From Helopsaltes ochotensis (Eukaryota; Chordata; Aves; Passeriformes; Locustellidae): 64,000 nucleotides of DNA. The notes under the pieces are model-generated. The model was not told the DNA's origin, did not search any database, and saw only the letters and a program-made list of their open reading frames with translations. This document shows, one piece after another, positions 37,141-48,700 of this stretch. The stretch is taken from NCBI GenBank assembly GCA_013400155.1, contig VXBM01000136.1:792906-856905 (forward strand), read 5' to 3'. The position numbers and the translations under genes are program-made. How positions within the stretch are numbered: the first letter of the stretch is position 1; the number at the start of each line of letters is the position of its first letter.

Positions 37141-37584
37141 ATATAAAATATCTGTAATTAAAGAGCCCTATTGTTCTTCGTCCAAAAAGATAAGTGATTT
37201 GTGATTTGCTTCTCTGTAGTATTCACTTTATCCAGTTTTTACTTTCAAAGTGGTGTTTAATAAATTACCCTTTTTTTTTTTTTTTTACAAAGAAGGCACC
37301 AGGTGCAAAGTTTCTCTACCTAAAAGGATATTCTCTGTCTGCCAGAATTGATTTCTTTCCTCTATTATTCTTTCTTGGAGGTTTTTAGGCGCTCTCAGTT
37401 ATATCACTTGATGGTTGCTTGCAAAGCAAAGCAGATGTTCTTCAAGCAGTAAAGAGAGTTTGACTTTCAAATATCAACATCTGTATAGGTTTTATTTACA
37501 CTGAAAATATTACTGCTACATTGATCTGAAAATATAGAAAGTATTGAATCTCTGGGAGCAGAGTTTGTACTTCACTAGATGGAC
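37128..37584 (+). repeat. Direct duplication, copy A (about 457 bp)
   Basis: The left part (37128-37268) and the right part (37413-37584) recur at 40148-40290 and 40397-40568. I count 6 mismatches and no indels over the 172-base right part; the left part has more differences and a small indel. Between them copy A has 18 T (37269-37286) followed by about 126 bases of unique sequence; in copy B this interval is a long T run plus gap. The edges show no terminal inverted repeats or LTR-type TG...CA ends, and no coding content is visible. It could be an undescribed dispersed repeat or a recent segmental duplication. Confidence 0.9.
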
Positions 37585-40147
37585 CTGGATGTTAAATATT
37601 AAGTATCAGTGCAGGAAACAATCAGGAAGATTTCAGCCAGTCATTGCTGTAACTGTCCCTTCCTTTAAAATTTAGTAAGGAGATTTTACAAATTACCGCA
37701 AAGAAAAGAAAATCTAGTCTGGTCACATGCTGAAGCACTAGCAGAGGCTGAGAAATAATATGGACCTTAAATAGCAAAATCAAGTTACCTTCAAATATAG
37801 AAGAAGAAAAAGGTTCTAGAAGTCAAGTGGTTTCCTTACAGCTATTTTCCAGCTAAGAAAATTCCTCCCCATTCTTTGATGTTTGAGGATTCTCATATAT
37901 GTGTATGTAGAAATGACACAGACGTCCTTATCATCACCAGGTCCAGCTCTCCCTAATAATCTGTGCTTCTGCCTCTTCTCAATTTAGATCATGTCAAAGG
38001 CATTAAGCCACCAAAGTTAGTGCATATTTAGTTGGGTTATCAAAAATAGTAGATCCAATTAGGTTTTCAGCTTGCTTAGAAACAGGTTATTGCAGACAGC
38101 ATTGTGCACTATGCCACAAGCTGGTATCTACCTTCAGGAGATGCACACGCTGTGAATTCCAAGAACCTTGTCTGACTTGTTCTAATTTCCACTTAGAGAG
38201 AAAAAGGTGTTTTCATCCATGAAATGCAGATGAGTGAGTGGGGGTTAAATCACAGATGCTACTTTTTAATGCTGTCAAGGAGTGCTCCAAGAAGAACCTG
38301 AGCTTCTGTATTGTTCTGATGCCAAGATCATTTCCCTTCAGTTAAAAAGGAAGAGAGTTGCAAGCAATCTCCTCAATATGCATTTCTTTTCACCCAAACC
38401 CACTTGAGTGATGTGGGCTGAATTCAGGCAAGAACCCATGGAGCTTTGCCTCACCCTCATCAATGTGTGTAGCTGTACTGAGGAGAACACCTATGTTGGC
38501 CCATGAGCACACACACTCAGCCTTCCAGAGGTCTGACCTCTCCTCTAGCAAGATTGAAACTTGGAGGAGAAAATTCCCTCTAAGGAGTGAACGTAATGAC
38601 ATTTTGATCCCTTGAGAAATGCTGTCGTAACTTTGCCTGGATTCTCACACTGTTTGGATTTTATTTTTAGCTTTGGCATTCTTGAGGATTAATAATCATA
38701 ATGTTGCTGAAATCACTCTTCCAGTGTAATGTTACCTGAATAAAGTGTTAGGCAGTTGAGTAATGAAGCTGAAATGATAGTTTAGGGAGAAGCACATGCT
38801 GCAAATGGCACCAATTTGTAGAAAAAGGCCTGGTTTGGTTTTGTTCTGCCAGTGGGCTTTTGGCTTGTTGTTTCAGAACACCTGCTAGCTAGTGAGGCAC
38901 AGAAAAGTGTGTAACAAAAATTGATGGAGTGTTTCCTTGTAGTGGGACTCAAAAGGAAAGTACAATGTAGAGGTAAATTTCAAATGTTCTTTTCTGTCAC
39001 CCTGGACTTATACTATTGGAGCACTATAAAAGTAGACTTTTACCTGTAATGTCTGCTGCATAGGTGAGAGAACATCCATTCCTAGGGGTTTTTTTAATAT
39101 TTAACAGCACTTGAAAAAGAGTGAAAAATATCTTTCCACACATATTCTCTAATTTGGTTAAATTTTGGTTTTTTCCTATCGACTGGTTTTTATGATACAA
39201 AAAACTCAGATTTCTACTGCCTTTATTCTTAATAAATAAGTCACGTGACATTTTCTTTTGTTACTGTATTATAGGTACACCTTAAAAAAAAGAAAAGAAA
39301 ATCTAGTGGTGTAAAACTGAACCTGGCAATTATTTCTGAGAAACTTAACACAAGAAACTTGTTTGTAAATGTTATGAATGGTACTCAATGAAAACTTTGT
39401 TTGATTTCACTTATGTTTAGTATAATTTGTTCTGCTCTAGGGCATCCTGAGAATAGGAGATTGTACACAAATGAATACTGAGTGAAGCAAAGATCATTAA
39501 GAGAGGAACTGGGGGGGAACCACACATGCTGGACACAATTATGTGTGTGTGTTATATTATGCTATCTTGGACACATCAGCACTGACTGCTTTGTTCCTTA
39601 GAATGACCTTTGATCAAGAGAGACTGCATGTGTCTTTGGTCATTCCCACATCCTAGGCTACTGTAGATGAAGGGAATTTCTGTGGTGTCTTAACTATAAT
39701 CTCACTGGGAGCTGCCTCATTGTGTGCAAACACTCTGGTAGATGTCTGCCTTGTTGGGAGTTTACAATTGGAGGAAAGGATGGTGGCATTACCTCAAGCA
39801 TACTAGGCATTGTGCCAGTGTAACTGAGCAGATGGTGACCCGTGGGTCATGGGACTATATTTCTGAGATAGATGGGAAAGGAAATTCTACAGTTTGCAGA
39901 CCAGATGGAGAGTTCTCACAGCGCTGGCTATAAGGAGTGTATCTACACGTGTGTGTGTATGTAAAAGAATGTCAAAATTGAGTAAATTAGCAGGTGGATA
40001 TTATTAAGTGTAGAAAGAAAAACTTATCAGTGGTTTTTATGCAAAAGGATGTCAAACAATAAAGGTATTTCACGTAGCTGTTAAATGCAGCACTCACAAG
40101 TTTCCTGCTAGTTTCTGTGCTTCACTCTTTTTTGCATTATGCAGCAT
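37585..40147. other. Unique spacer between the two duplicate copies
   Basis: About 2.56 kb of AT-rich DNA without retroviral gag, pol or env-like frames, which argues against the flanking copies being the two LTRs of one provirus. A 17-base string agaaaagaaaatctagt occurs at about 37701 and again at about 39290; this may be chance in A-rich DNA. No gene is seen. Confidence 0.65.
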
Positions 40148-40288
40148 TTTAATTAATTCTATATAAAATATCTGTAATTAAAGAGCCCTGTTGTTCTTTT
40201 TCCAAAAAGATAAGTGATTTGCTCTCTCTCTAGTATTCACTTTATCCAGTTTTCTCTTTCAAAGTGGTGTTCGGTTCCAAATGAATTA

Positions 40289-40290
<2 letters not shown>

Positions 40291-40376
<86 letters not shown>
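40291..40376. repeat. Poly-T tract, at least 86 bases
   Basis: Eighty-six consecutive T with no interruption, ending in N characters. The corresponding place in copy A has only 18 T. Either a true homopolymer expansion or an assembly/polishing artefact. Confidence 0.95.
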
Positions 40377-40396
40377 NNNNNNNNNNNNNNNNNNNN
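40377..40396. other. Assembly gap (20 N)
   Basis: Twenty Ns between the poly-T tract and the right part of copy B. Size may be a placeholder. Confidence 0.98.
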
Positions 40397-43311
40397 GGTT
40401 GCTTGCAAAGCAAAGCAGATGTTCTTCAAGCAGTAAAGAGAGTTTGACTTTCAAATATCAACATCTGTATAGGTTTTATTTACACTGAAAAAAATCCTGC
40501 TACATTGATCTAAAAATGGAGAAAGTATTGAATCTCTGGGAGCAGAGTTTGTACTTCACTAGATGGACTAATAGGTGTCTGACATATTTTGTGTATCACA
40601 AAATAATACATGTATCACTAAAACAGGGAAGAAAGGTATTTCTTTTTCTGAGAAATTTGCTTTGATTCTCTTTTAATGAGTCCATTTCTAAGTACATAAT
40701 CCATAAGCCATTCCAGGAAGAAAAATTCAGTTGTAGGGTCTCTTTCTTAAAATGGAAATTGCATAGAAATCAATTAGAAAAACCTTCTGGTCTCTGCAAT
40801 AATTGTGACCACAGGAAAGGGCAGTTATTGTGCATTGTTCAAAGTTTAAAAAGAAGGTCCAGTCTTGAGCTCTTTTTGCTTAGTGCTTTGTTTTCCACCT
40901 GGAATTAACTTTTAAAGACAACAGTTCAAGAGGAGCCTAAGGAATCCTTTAAAGAATGAAGAGCATAAAATTAATAAATATTCAGAAACATGAACTATAA
41001 GTTCGGGCATAAAGTTCTGGTTGCTGTTATGTTTCATTCTCCATCTAAAGAAGTGAGGTAAGGGGAGATGGTAGTAGCTGTGCTCTCCAGTCAATTAAAA
41101 ATATATACAATAAAGGACTACAAGAATAGTATTTGCCATAGAAATTTCTGAAATATATTGTCTAGAGAATTTCTTTTTCCTTCAGTTTACTTAAAGAGCA
41201 GTGTTCACTTAGAATTAAATATGCTGAAATCTTTTATTTGAAAAACTTGAGAATAATTTTTCACCATTGTTTTCATTTTTCCTCTGAATTTTACTGGCAT
41301 TTAACCCTATTCCTCACAGGTAGATCTGTGTCTTTTAAACTCAGTAGAGTGGTAAAAGCTTTCAGGGCAGTTGTAGAACTGGAATCATTTCCATGCAGTT
41401 TTGTTTGTGCAATGCAAAGATGGGAAGAGGGAAATTTGGTTTTAGATTCTTATCAAGTCGTATGAGTCAGTAGTAGAATTTCAAACCAAGGTCTGGACAA
41501 GGTTTCATCAAGTAGACATGTCCTTAATACAAGGCACCTTTGGAGAGATCTGTAGATGCCTATTTGTGGGACAATGTCAGGACACGCTGGCTCATCCATG
41601 TGGCAGACTTTTAGGTGTGTAGGTCGCATTTATGGGCAGAGACTTTTACCTAGGTAGTTATGTGGTTCTGAGATAACACATCGCTTTCTGAGGTCAAGAT
41701 GCCTAAAGAGGTGGTACCTGTCTCTTTGTGTCTGTGTCTCTAATCCCGTGGCCACAGGTAGTGGAATACATGCCTAACTTTTGAGCAGGAACGGTCTCAT
41801 TAATGGAAATGGGACTACTCATGTGCTTATAAGTCAGACACATGTTAAAACACTTGGTTGAACTGGGGCTCAGATTTCTATTTTTATGGAAAATTCACAT
41901 GTGCAAACAGTAATAACATAATTAATCTCTTTTCATGAAATGTTGGTTTAATTAATTTTACTCAGGGCTTATTGTGCACAGTACTTTTCATCTTCAAGGC
42001 CTTTTACAAACATCAGTATAGGGATTTAAATTGCGTGTACGATTGTGAAAATTGCTCAGTCTTATATCTGACTTTGCAATTCTGTACCTTCACGTTCTTG
42101 GCAGGAGGCTCCTGCCATACAGCTGGGTTGGCTGAACCAGGAACTCTGTCTCTGTCTCCACTTAGCACCTTGGCAAATTATCTCCCAGGTGGAATTTTGG
42201 GGGTTGTAAGTGGTTCAAACTTCTTCCAAGTCCAGATTTTCAAGTTAATTACTTCATTCACCTCTGAGTGAAGCAGAGGTGGTGATGTAGGCTGTGTTTG
42301 GCATGCTTGGCTCTTATCCCTTCCTTCTCTTCACCGCAAGCAACTCAGAAATCGGAGAAGGACCAGAAAAGCATATTTAAGGTACAGGCATAGTCCTTGT
42401 TGGCTTCAGAAATGGCTTGAAATACGTGCTCAGATCTCAGTGTTACCTGCATATTAACTCACCACAGCATTTATGTCAATGTGTAGAACCTCAACATCTG
42501 AGGAGGGAGGACTAATTCCAAAGATATTTCCAAGGCATGAAAAGCATTGGAGGCACAGTGGCACTGACCATTGGTTCCACTCATGATGCTGCCATGCAGA
42601 GTATTTTTTTACTCACATAAGGCCTGGATTGCAGAGATCTTTGCATTTTCTTCAGGGACTTGAGAAAGCTCAGTTTTTCTCCAGTTGGGTTAGCTGATCT
42701 GCTAGAAACAAGGTTTCTCGTTCCTCCAGTGTGTAGCCAACCTCGGTAGAGAATCAGAAGGGTAAAAGTGGGAAAACTGAGAAAGCTTGTTGGTTGAATC
42801 AACCAACTGACAGTTTAACATTGTAGAGCAAAAGCCACAGGTGCAAGCAAAGCAAGGAATTGATTCCCCCCTTCCCAAGGCTGGGCAGGTGTTCGGCTGA
42901 GCTCCATCACACGTAACAGTGACCAGGGAAGGCAAACATCATCACTCCAAACATCCCCCCTTCCACCTTCTTGCCCATCTTTATAACTGAGTCTGATGCC
43001 ACTTGGTGAGGAATGTTCCTGTGGGAAGCTGGGGTCAGCTGTCCTGACTGTGTCCCTCCCAACTTCTTGTGCTCTCCCAGCCTCCCCACTGATGGGGTTG
43101 AGAGGCAGAAAAGGCCTTGGCTCTGTGCAAGCCCTGCTCAGCAATAATGAAAACATCCCTGTACTACCAGCACTGCTTCCAGCATAAATCTAAAACACAG
43201 TCCATATTGGCTACTATGAAGAAAATTAACTCTACACCAGCCAAGACCAGCATCATGTGACCTTGATCTCTGTAAATCTCAGGAGTAGCAGCTAGGTGAC
43301 AGAATTTAGAA

Positions 43312-43356
43312 TTTTTTTTTTTTTTTATCCACATCCCCCCACCCCCTCTCCCCAGG
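43312..43356 (+). other. Poly-T/C-rich tract ending in CAG
   Basis: Fifteen T (43312-43326), then 'atccacatcccccc', 'accccctctccccag' with AG at 43354-43355. It looks like a strong polypyrimidine tract plus acceptor. The complementary strand carries G runs of 4, 5 and 6 to 7 bases that could also form a quadruplex. No downstream open frame of known identity supports an exon. Confidence 0.35.
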
Positions 43357-44039
43357 AAGAAAATATCTTTAAAAGATTTTTGGTTTATGCAGTTGTTTTC
43401 AGCAAGAGGGCTCCTCCTACTCTTGCAATTTCCTTTTTAAAGGAAGATGCTCAAATTATTCACTTCTGTCCCTTTCGGAGTAAAAATTCACATCAGTTCA
43501 CATTGCAGAAGAGAAATTACTCTCTTTTCTCATTTTCCTGTTCCTGACAGGAGGGAGGTTGAGTTGTGTTTTATGGAGAAGGTGCCTTTTTCATGTTGGT
43601 GACTATGAAATACTCAGGTGAATTGCGGGCTGTGACATGGCTTCCTTATTGAATTGTGTATTTCCTGATGGTACCCTTGGAAGATACAGCAGCTAAAATA
43701 TGGGGAAAGCCCTCTTTTCTGTCCCACAGTCATCCTGTGATGAGTGATGACATTGCCTAGTCCTGCTTTTTCTCTTCACCTCTGCTGGAGGTAAAGGAAG
43801 ATGTTTTTTAACTTGTGCCACAGTCAAGCACATCATAAATGCATGAAATGAATCAAAATATCTTATGAGGGAAGGGAGTAATTAAAGTGCTGCAATCGCA
43901 AACAGGCTGATCCTGTAAAAAGATGAACTCCAGGTTGTAGGAGGTCCTGGATTTAATGGTGTGCTAGTGTTCATGGCTAATGTGTGTGCCGCTGTGCTGT
44001 GCTTAAGCGATGTACGTGGGAACTCCTGAAAGATCCTCT

Positions 44040-44480
44040 TCACATAACTAATAAGCCACTAGAAATTCTTTAAAGGATCACACCCTTTAAATAAAAGTAT
44101 TGCCTCATTAGGAATATCAGAAAATAGAGAGTCTGAACAGAGATGAAAATCGAGCTTGTGACTTAACAGTGTAAATGCAAACCTAATTAGTCTGGTATTT
44201 TAAAGTATTAACAGGGAGCCATAAAATAAGATGGATTGGAATGAAGAAATTTGTTGTAAAGAAATTACTGGATAGTGACAAAAGCCCAATTTATTAACAC
44301 TCCATGATGTGGAAACAATGAAAAGGGCATTAATTACTTTACTAGTACTGATTTTGCACCGTTGCCCAAAGTAATTGGTTTATTGACCTCTCTTTAATCC
44401 TGAATAGTTCAAAAAATTAATTTCAATGGCAAAAATTAAGCTCTGTGCAGGAGTGAATTCTGTGAAGGAGATAGTTACTC
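44040..44480. other. Possible conserved noncoding element (unproven)
   Basis: AT-rich, repeat-free stretch of balanced complexity with several homeodomain-type cores (ctaattag near 44183, attaattac near 44331, agtaattgg near 44371) and no long homopolymers. Vertebrate developmental enhancers often have this texture, but conservation cannot be judged from one sequence. Confidence 0.2.
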
Positions 44481-45560
44481 ATAAGTAGTATGAGTGAAAA
44501 AAAAACTTTTATAAATGATAAACACGTGTAATAGCCTCAGAGTGAAAGATTGTAACTATTTACAAAAAAAAATACATATAAAACAATAAATTACAGAAAA
44601 ACACAGGTGTTTTTGAAGTGGTGCATATACTGCCTTGCAGAAGTCAGGAGAGGTGGGGGGGAGCTTTTAAAGAAACTAAAAGTAAGGAACTTCCTTTTAG
44701 GAATAAATTGTTAAGAGTATGTACTTAGAGATACTTGAAATTAAACTGAAACTAGAAAAACATACTAAGTACGTCTCCTTATAGCCACTTTTCTTAAAAA
44801 AAAATGTTTATCTGACACTGATTGAAAACTAAAGCTTGCATATACCGTTCTAGGATGCAGAGAGTATTACAGATATACAACCAGGTGTGTTTGAAGCAAT
44901 GTATCATTTATACTCAGAGTCAGATAGAGAAGAATTGATTAGCAATTTATGATTGAACGAGACCTTTTTTTAAACTAATTTTACTGTAGAATCTTATTTG
45001 TTTCTTTGTTATCGTCATAATTAACAAGGATGAGGAATTTAATGATTATATCTTTGGGGTGTCAGTCTTGATATGCACCCAAAAGACCGAGAGCAAACAA
45101 GTAATTTTGGCTTCTGTTTGGTTTGGCATAGATTAAGAACAAAAAAGTTCATGGTTAACAGCTGGAAGTGGGTGAAACCTCTATGGAAATCAATGTAATT
45201 ACAGTAGACAAGTGGTCAAAACCTGTTAATATGTCCAAGTAGAAAGGCACGGGATACAATGCAATGTGTAGTGCTGGTGTATGTAAGGTTATAGTTTGAT
45301 CGATGAAATTCAGTATACTGTCACTTTCAGCTATACAAAAAAAAGCAACCAATTGAAGCAGCAGTATTCCTTCTTTGAATGTTGTAATTTCTGGAATTTC
45401 TTGCACTCAAATGAGGACACTATTCAAGCTGTTTCAAACTTGTTTCCTCCCAGAAATGAACTATATAACCAAGCCTCTATCTAGTAGGTCTATTCATGTG
45501 CTCAAATACCTTAGAACCACAGAATCATTGCTTTGCCTCAGCACAAGTGGCAATCGGTTG

Positions 45561-45795
45561 TCATTGAATCATAAAATAGCTTGGGTTGGAAGGGACCTTT
45601 AAAGGTCATCTAGTCCAAACCCCCTGCCGTGGACAGGGACACCTTCTGCTTGACCAAGTTTCTCAGAGCTCTATCCAACCTGGCCTTGAACACTTCCAAA
45701 AATGGGGCATCCTCAACTTCTCTGGGCAACCTGTGCCAGTGCCTCACCACCCTCATAGTGAAGAATTGCCTTTCTCTGCTCCTTCCTTTCTGGCC
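45561..45795 (-). mobile_element. CR1 LINE 3' end, minus orientation
   Basis: Read on the plus strand, this is the reverse complement of the CR1 3' end: 'tcattgaatcataaaatagc' (degraded octamers), 'ttgggttggaagggacctttaaa', 'catctagtccaaacccc', 'ggacagggacaccttctgc', 'caacctggccttgaacac', 'gggcatcctcaacttctctg' and 'aacctgtgccagtgcctcacc'. The element is well preserved over about 235 bases and truncated at its 5' end near 45795. A degraded 'accacagaatcattg' at 45516-45530 may be an additional tail fragment. Plus-strand open frames here are antisense readings of the element. Confidence 0.93.
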
Positions 45796-47846
45796 CTGTT
45801 TTTATTCTTTACCTTCATTAGGAGACTCCTGCCTTCAGGCATCAGTTTACATTTTCTGGCTTATAGTACCCATATAAAACAGTGATGAAACTTTATCATG
45901 AGAAATATGAGTGGTCCTTATTCCTGTCAAAGTTTATAACATTCAGTTGGTTAGGCAAATTGCCTATATTTAATGTTTAATCTGTAAGGGTTCAAAAGAG
46001 TTCAGTTAAGAGGTGTGATCAACTAGACTGCAAAATCTGTAATGTTCTTAGGTTTGGAGAACCCTCTCATTTATGTTTTATCTCATTTACTTTAGGTGTC
46101 TAGAGAATATCAAAAGGTACTTAGTGCTTCAGGTCTCTTGGGGTGGATTTGCTGACTAAGATCCTGTCTGCATTACTTGGGTATATTAATGAGGTATTTG
46201 CTTATAAATCTGTAGTGCATAAAGCATATAATCTTGTAATAGGAGAAAATTAAGTCTACTGACATACTTTGAAAGTTGCAAGTGAAAAAATGTTTTTTCT
46301 GGCATTACTGAAAGAGATAGTAGAAGAAACTACCTGTTTGTATTTGCTTTCAGTTTTATTACTTAGTTTTTTAAGTACTATATTGATATTTAACATTTCA
46401 TTGAGACTATGGTTAGTCATTGTTCACTTCTTTGGGTGGGGAAAAAAGAGTTAAAACTGTTTCAAAGCAGATTTTTTGGATAGGTGAATTTTGGTCTTCG
46501 TGACGGTAGCCGTTATTTCCATCTGCCTTCTCTTTGGCCTCTGTGTTTAGAAAAGAAAGATGCTTAGAAAAGGAAGAGTCAATTTAGTTTTCTATTCAAG
46601 CAGAACACTTGAATAAACTATTTAGCTCTGATTTTCATTTATCTTTTCATAAAGAATGGAGAGGACTTCATGCAGGAATGCCGGTGTTCTGTTACGGAGT
46701 AGCTTAGTAACCTAAGTTTTCCTAGTGAATATTCCTGCAGAAACATTCACATGCTGAATTTTATTGTCTAGAGCAGGTAAGCTACTCTTGAGCAGTATTA
46801 AAAATAGGAAGCGATTTCAGGTTGGTGGGTATTTTGGAGTGGGGGAGAGTGTGAGTAAGTCTTAGATGCTGAATTTCTACCCACTGTGTGAGGGATGCAG
46901 TGAATTAAGGTTGTTTTAGTACGCCTAACTCTTCAAACTGGCCCTGCAGCATCATAATATGACTGGTGTTCCTACATTCTGATATATTCATCCTTGAGAT
47001 CCCTGGTGAAAGCACTGTGTGTTACCACATAAATGTTTTTTGGGGTTTTTTTGTTGTTTTTGTTGCTTTTTTACATTTAGCTCAGCCGGTTTTTGGAGGC
47101 AGCCTTTTCTGTGCAGAACTTTTTAGACTATAATAAAGCTTTCATTCATAGGGAGGGAGCCTGATGTTTACTTTCTTTGGCAGAATTCAGTAGTCAGTCA
47201 CCAGTAAATCTAAAGTAAAAGCAGACACGTGCAAATATTGAAGCACCTCTGTACCCACTGTGCCTGTGTGCCTGGGGAAATCGGCCGTATCATGAGCAAA
47301 GGTGGTTGGATTCAGTTTGGACTGAGTTGCTCCGAGGTGAATGTCCCTCCAGTGCAGTGCTGACAAGGGATCTACGTGATGTGGCTCCAGTTTGCAAGGT
47401 GACAGGTGTTCTTACCGAACACCCCTGCACCCCTGCTTGACTAAGAAGCTGAGGCCAAAACCACCTGGAAACTGGCCTCATTTTCCTTTAAAATGTCTTC
47501 CAGAGAAACAATAAGAGGACAAAGAAAGAATTAATTAAGTAAACGGTAAAAGTCTTGATCTCATTTTATGCAGAAGGAATAGGGCTTTGTGCTTTTAAAA
47601 GTGCTGTGAATCAACACCTGTTTCCAAAAATTTCACTACAGAAGAATGGAAAAATACCCAGTCGACTTCAAATCAGAGAAGTAAATTGATAGAAACAGTT
47701 CCTGGCCATAGGGATATTTGAAATCTCAAACTTCACAGATCTCAGTATCTAAGCCCCAGAATTTGGTTTTATTGGTATAAATTCAGAGGCTAATCTGATC
47801 TTCTTTAGTTCACCATTTAGGATGGCTTACCATTTAGAAACTTGAG

Positions 47847-47883
47847 GTAAGAAATATGTAAGAAATATGTAAGAAATGTAAGA
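47847..47883. repeat. 11-bp tandem repeat, about 3 copies
   Basis: gtaagaaatat is repeated twice and followed by a shortened gtaagaaat and gtaag. Nearby 'accatttag' is also duplicated at about 47812 and 47830. Confidence 0.85.
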
Positions 47884-48349
47884 TGGCTCAGGAAAGCAGC
47901 ATCTCCCAGGTCTACTGATTTCTACTCCATGCCCTCTGTGGGTACTGATATCCTTCTGCTGTCCTAGCTCTGAAAACATAATAATATAATAGTTTTATAC
48001 TAATATATTAGTACATCACAGCACATTGCCACCACACACTGAAACACTGGTTCATAGCATCTTTTCAAGAGATTCAAAGGCTCAGCAAAGAGGAGAATTT
48101 TCTCTCCGTTAATGAGTTCAGTGGTAGCTAAGCTTGTTACGAAGACTTTTAGATGATTTTGTAAATAGTAAGGCTTTAAAAGAAAAATGTCTACAAAGCT
48201 GTTCTAGATTCCATCCAACAAAGAGACTGTATCATTCATTTCAAAATGTTAATGTTTTTTGTCTCTTCGACTTCATTTTGGTCAAGCAATCCCATATAAG
48301 TCATCTCAGTGCAGCCATTATTTATAGCTAATAATCTCCTTTAGCTGCC

Positions 48350-48700
48350 AAACCGAAACTAGATCTCCTTCAGTCTTGAGCTGAAAGCGCTTTTCTTTCT
48401 ACAATGTGCTGGCAATGTGCCAATTTACCAGTTCCATTAACTTAATGAGGTCTGACAGCCTGCAGCAAATTTTCTCATAATCTCTCTTGGATTTGAATTT
48501 GGTGCTGCACAAACAACTGAGTATGACCAAGTAGTTGCTTTTTAACTCTATGTATCCTAAACAAAATTCTTTACTCAGCTTAAATACAAAGCAAGCTGGA
48601 GTCTTTCTTTTTTTGGTTGGCATTTTTTTATTCATGCAGCAATAATTAAATTTATTTATAAACCTTTTAATCTTAACAGTAATCTGAATGTTGTATTTGT
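48350..48700. other. Possible conserved noncoding element (unproven)
   Basis: Repeat-free sequence with 'attaacttaatgagg', 'gacagcctgcagcaaattt' and 'caataattaaatttattta', a texture seen in conserved enhancers. The minus-strand open frame within (48399-48635) is short and unrecognised. Conservation must be tested by alignment. Confidence 0.18.

Larger units (their letters stand above)
40148..40568 (+). repeat. Direct duplication, copy B, with poly-T and gap
   Basis: Second copy of the segment at 37128-37584, same orientation, 3.0 kb downstream. The left part ends at 40290, then 86 uninterrupted T (40291-40376), 20 N (40377-40396), then the right part from 40397. In the assembled sequence the interval between left and right parts is 36 bases shorter than in copy A and the unique DNA seen there is absent, but the gap means the true content is unknown. 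Confidence 0.9.
40569..45560. other. Unique noncoding DNA
   Basis: No gene recognised. A T15 run followed by a C-rich tract ending in CAG lies at 43312-43355 and resembles a 3' splice acceptor, but no following exon could be supported. The 44040-44480 part is listed separately as a possible conserved element. Confidence 0.6.

Noticed and set aside
40214..40454. Poly-Phe and poly-Lys frames
   Set aside because: Translations of the poly-T tract and N gap in duplicate copy B.
37128..40568. Interpretation as one provirus with two LTRs
   Set aside because: The duplicate ends lack TG/CA termini, no primer-binding site or polypurine tract was seen at the inner edges, and the 2.56-kb interior has no retroviral frames.
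45586..45885. Plus-strand frames of about 80-99 codons
   Set aside because: Antisense readings of the minus-strand CR1 copy.
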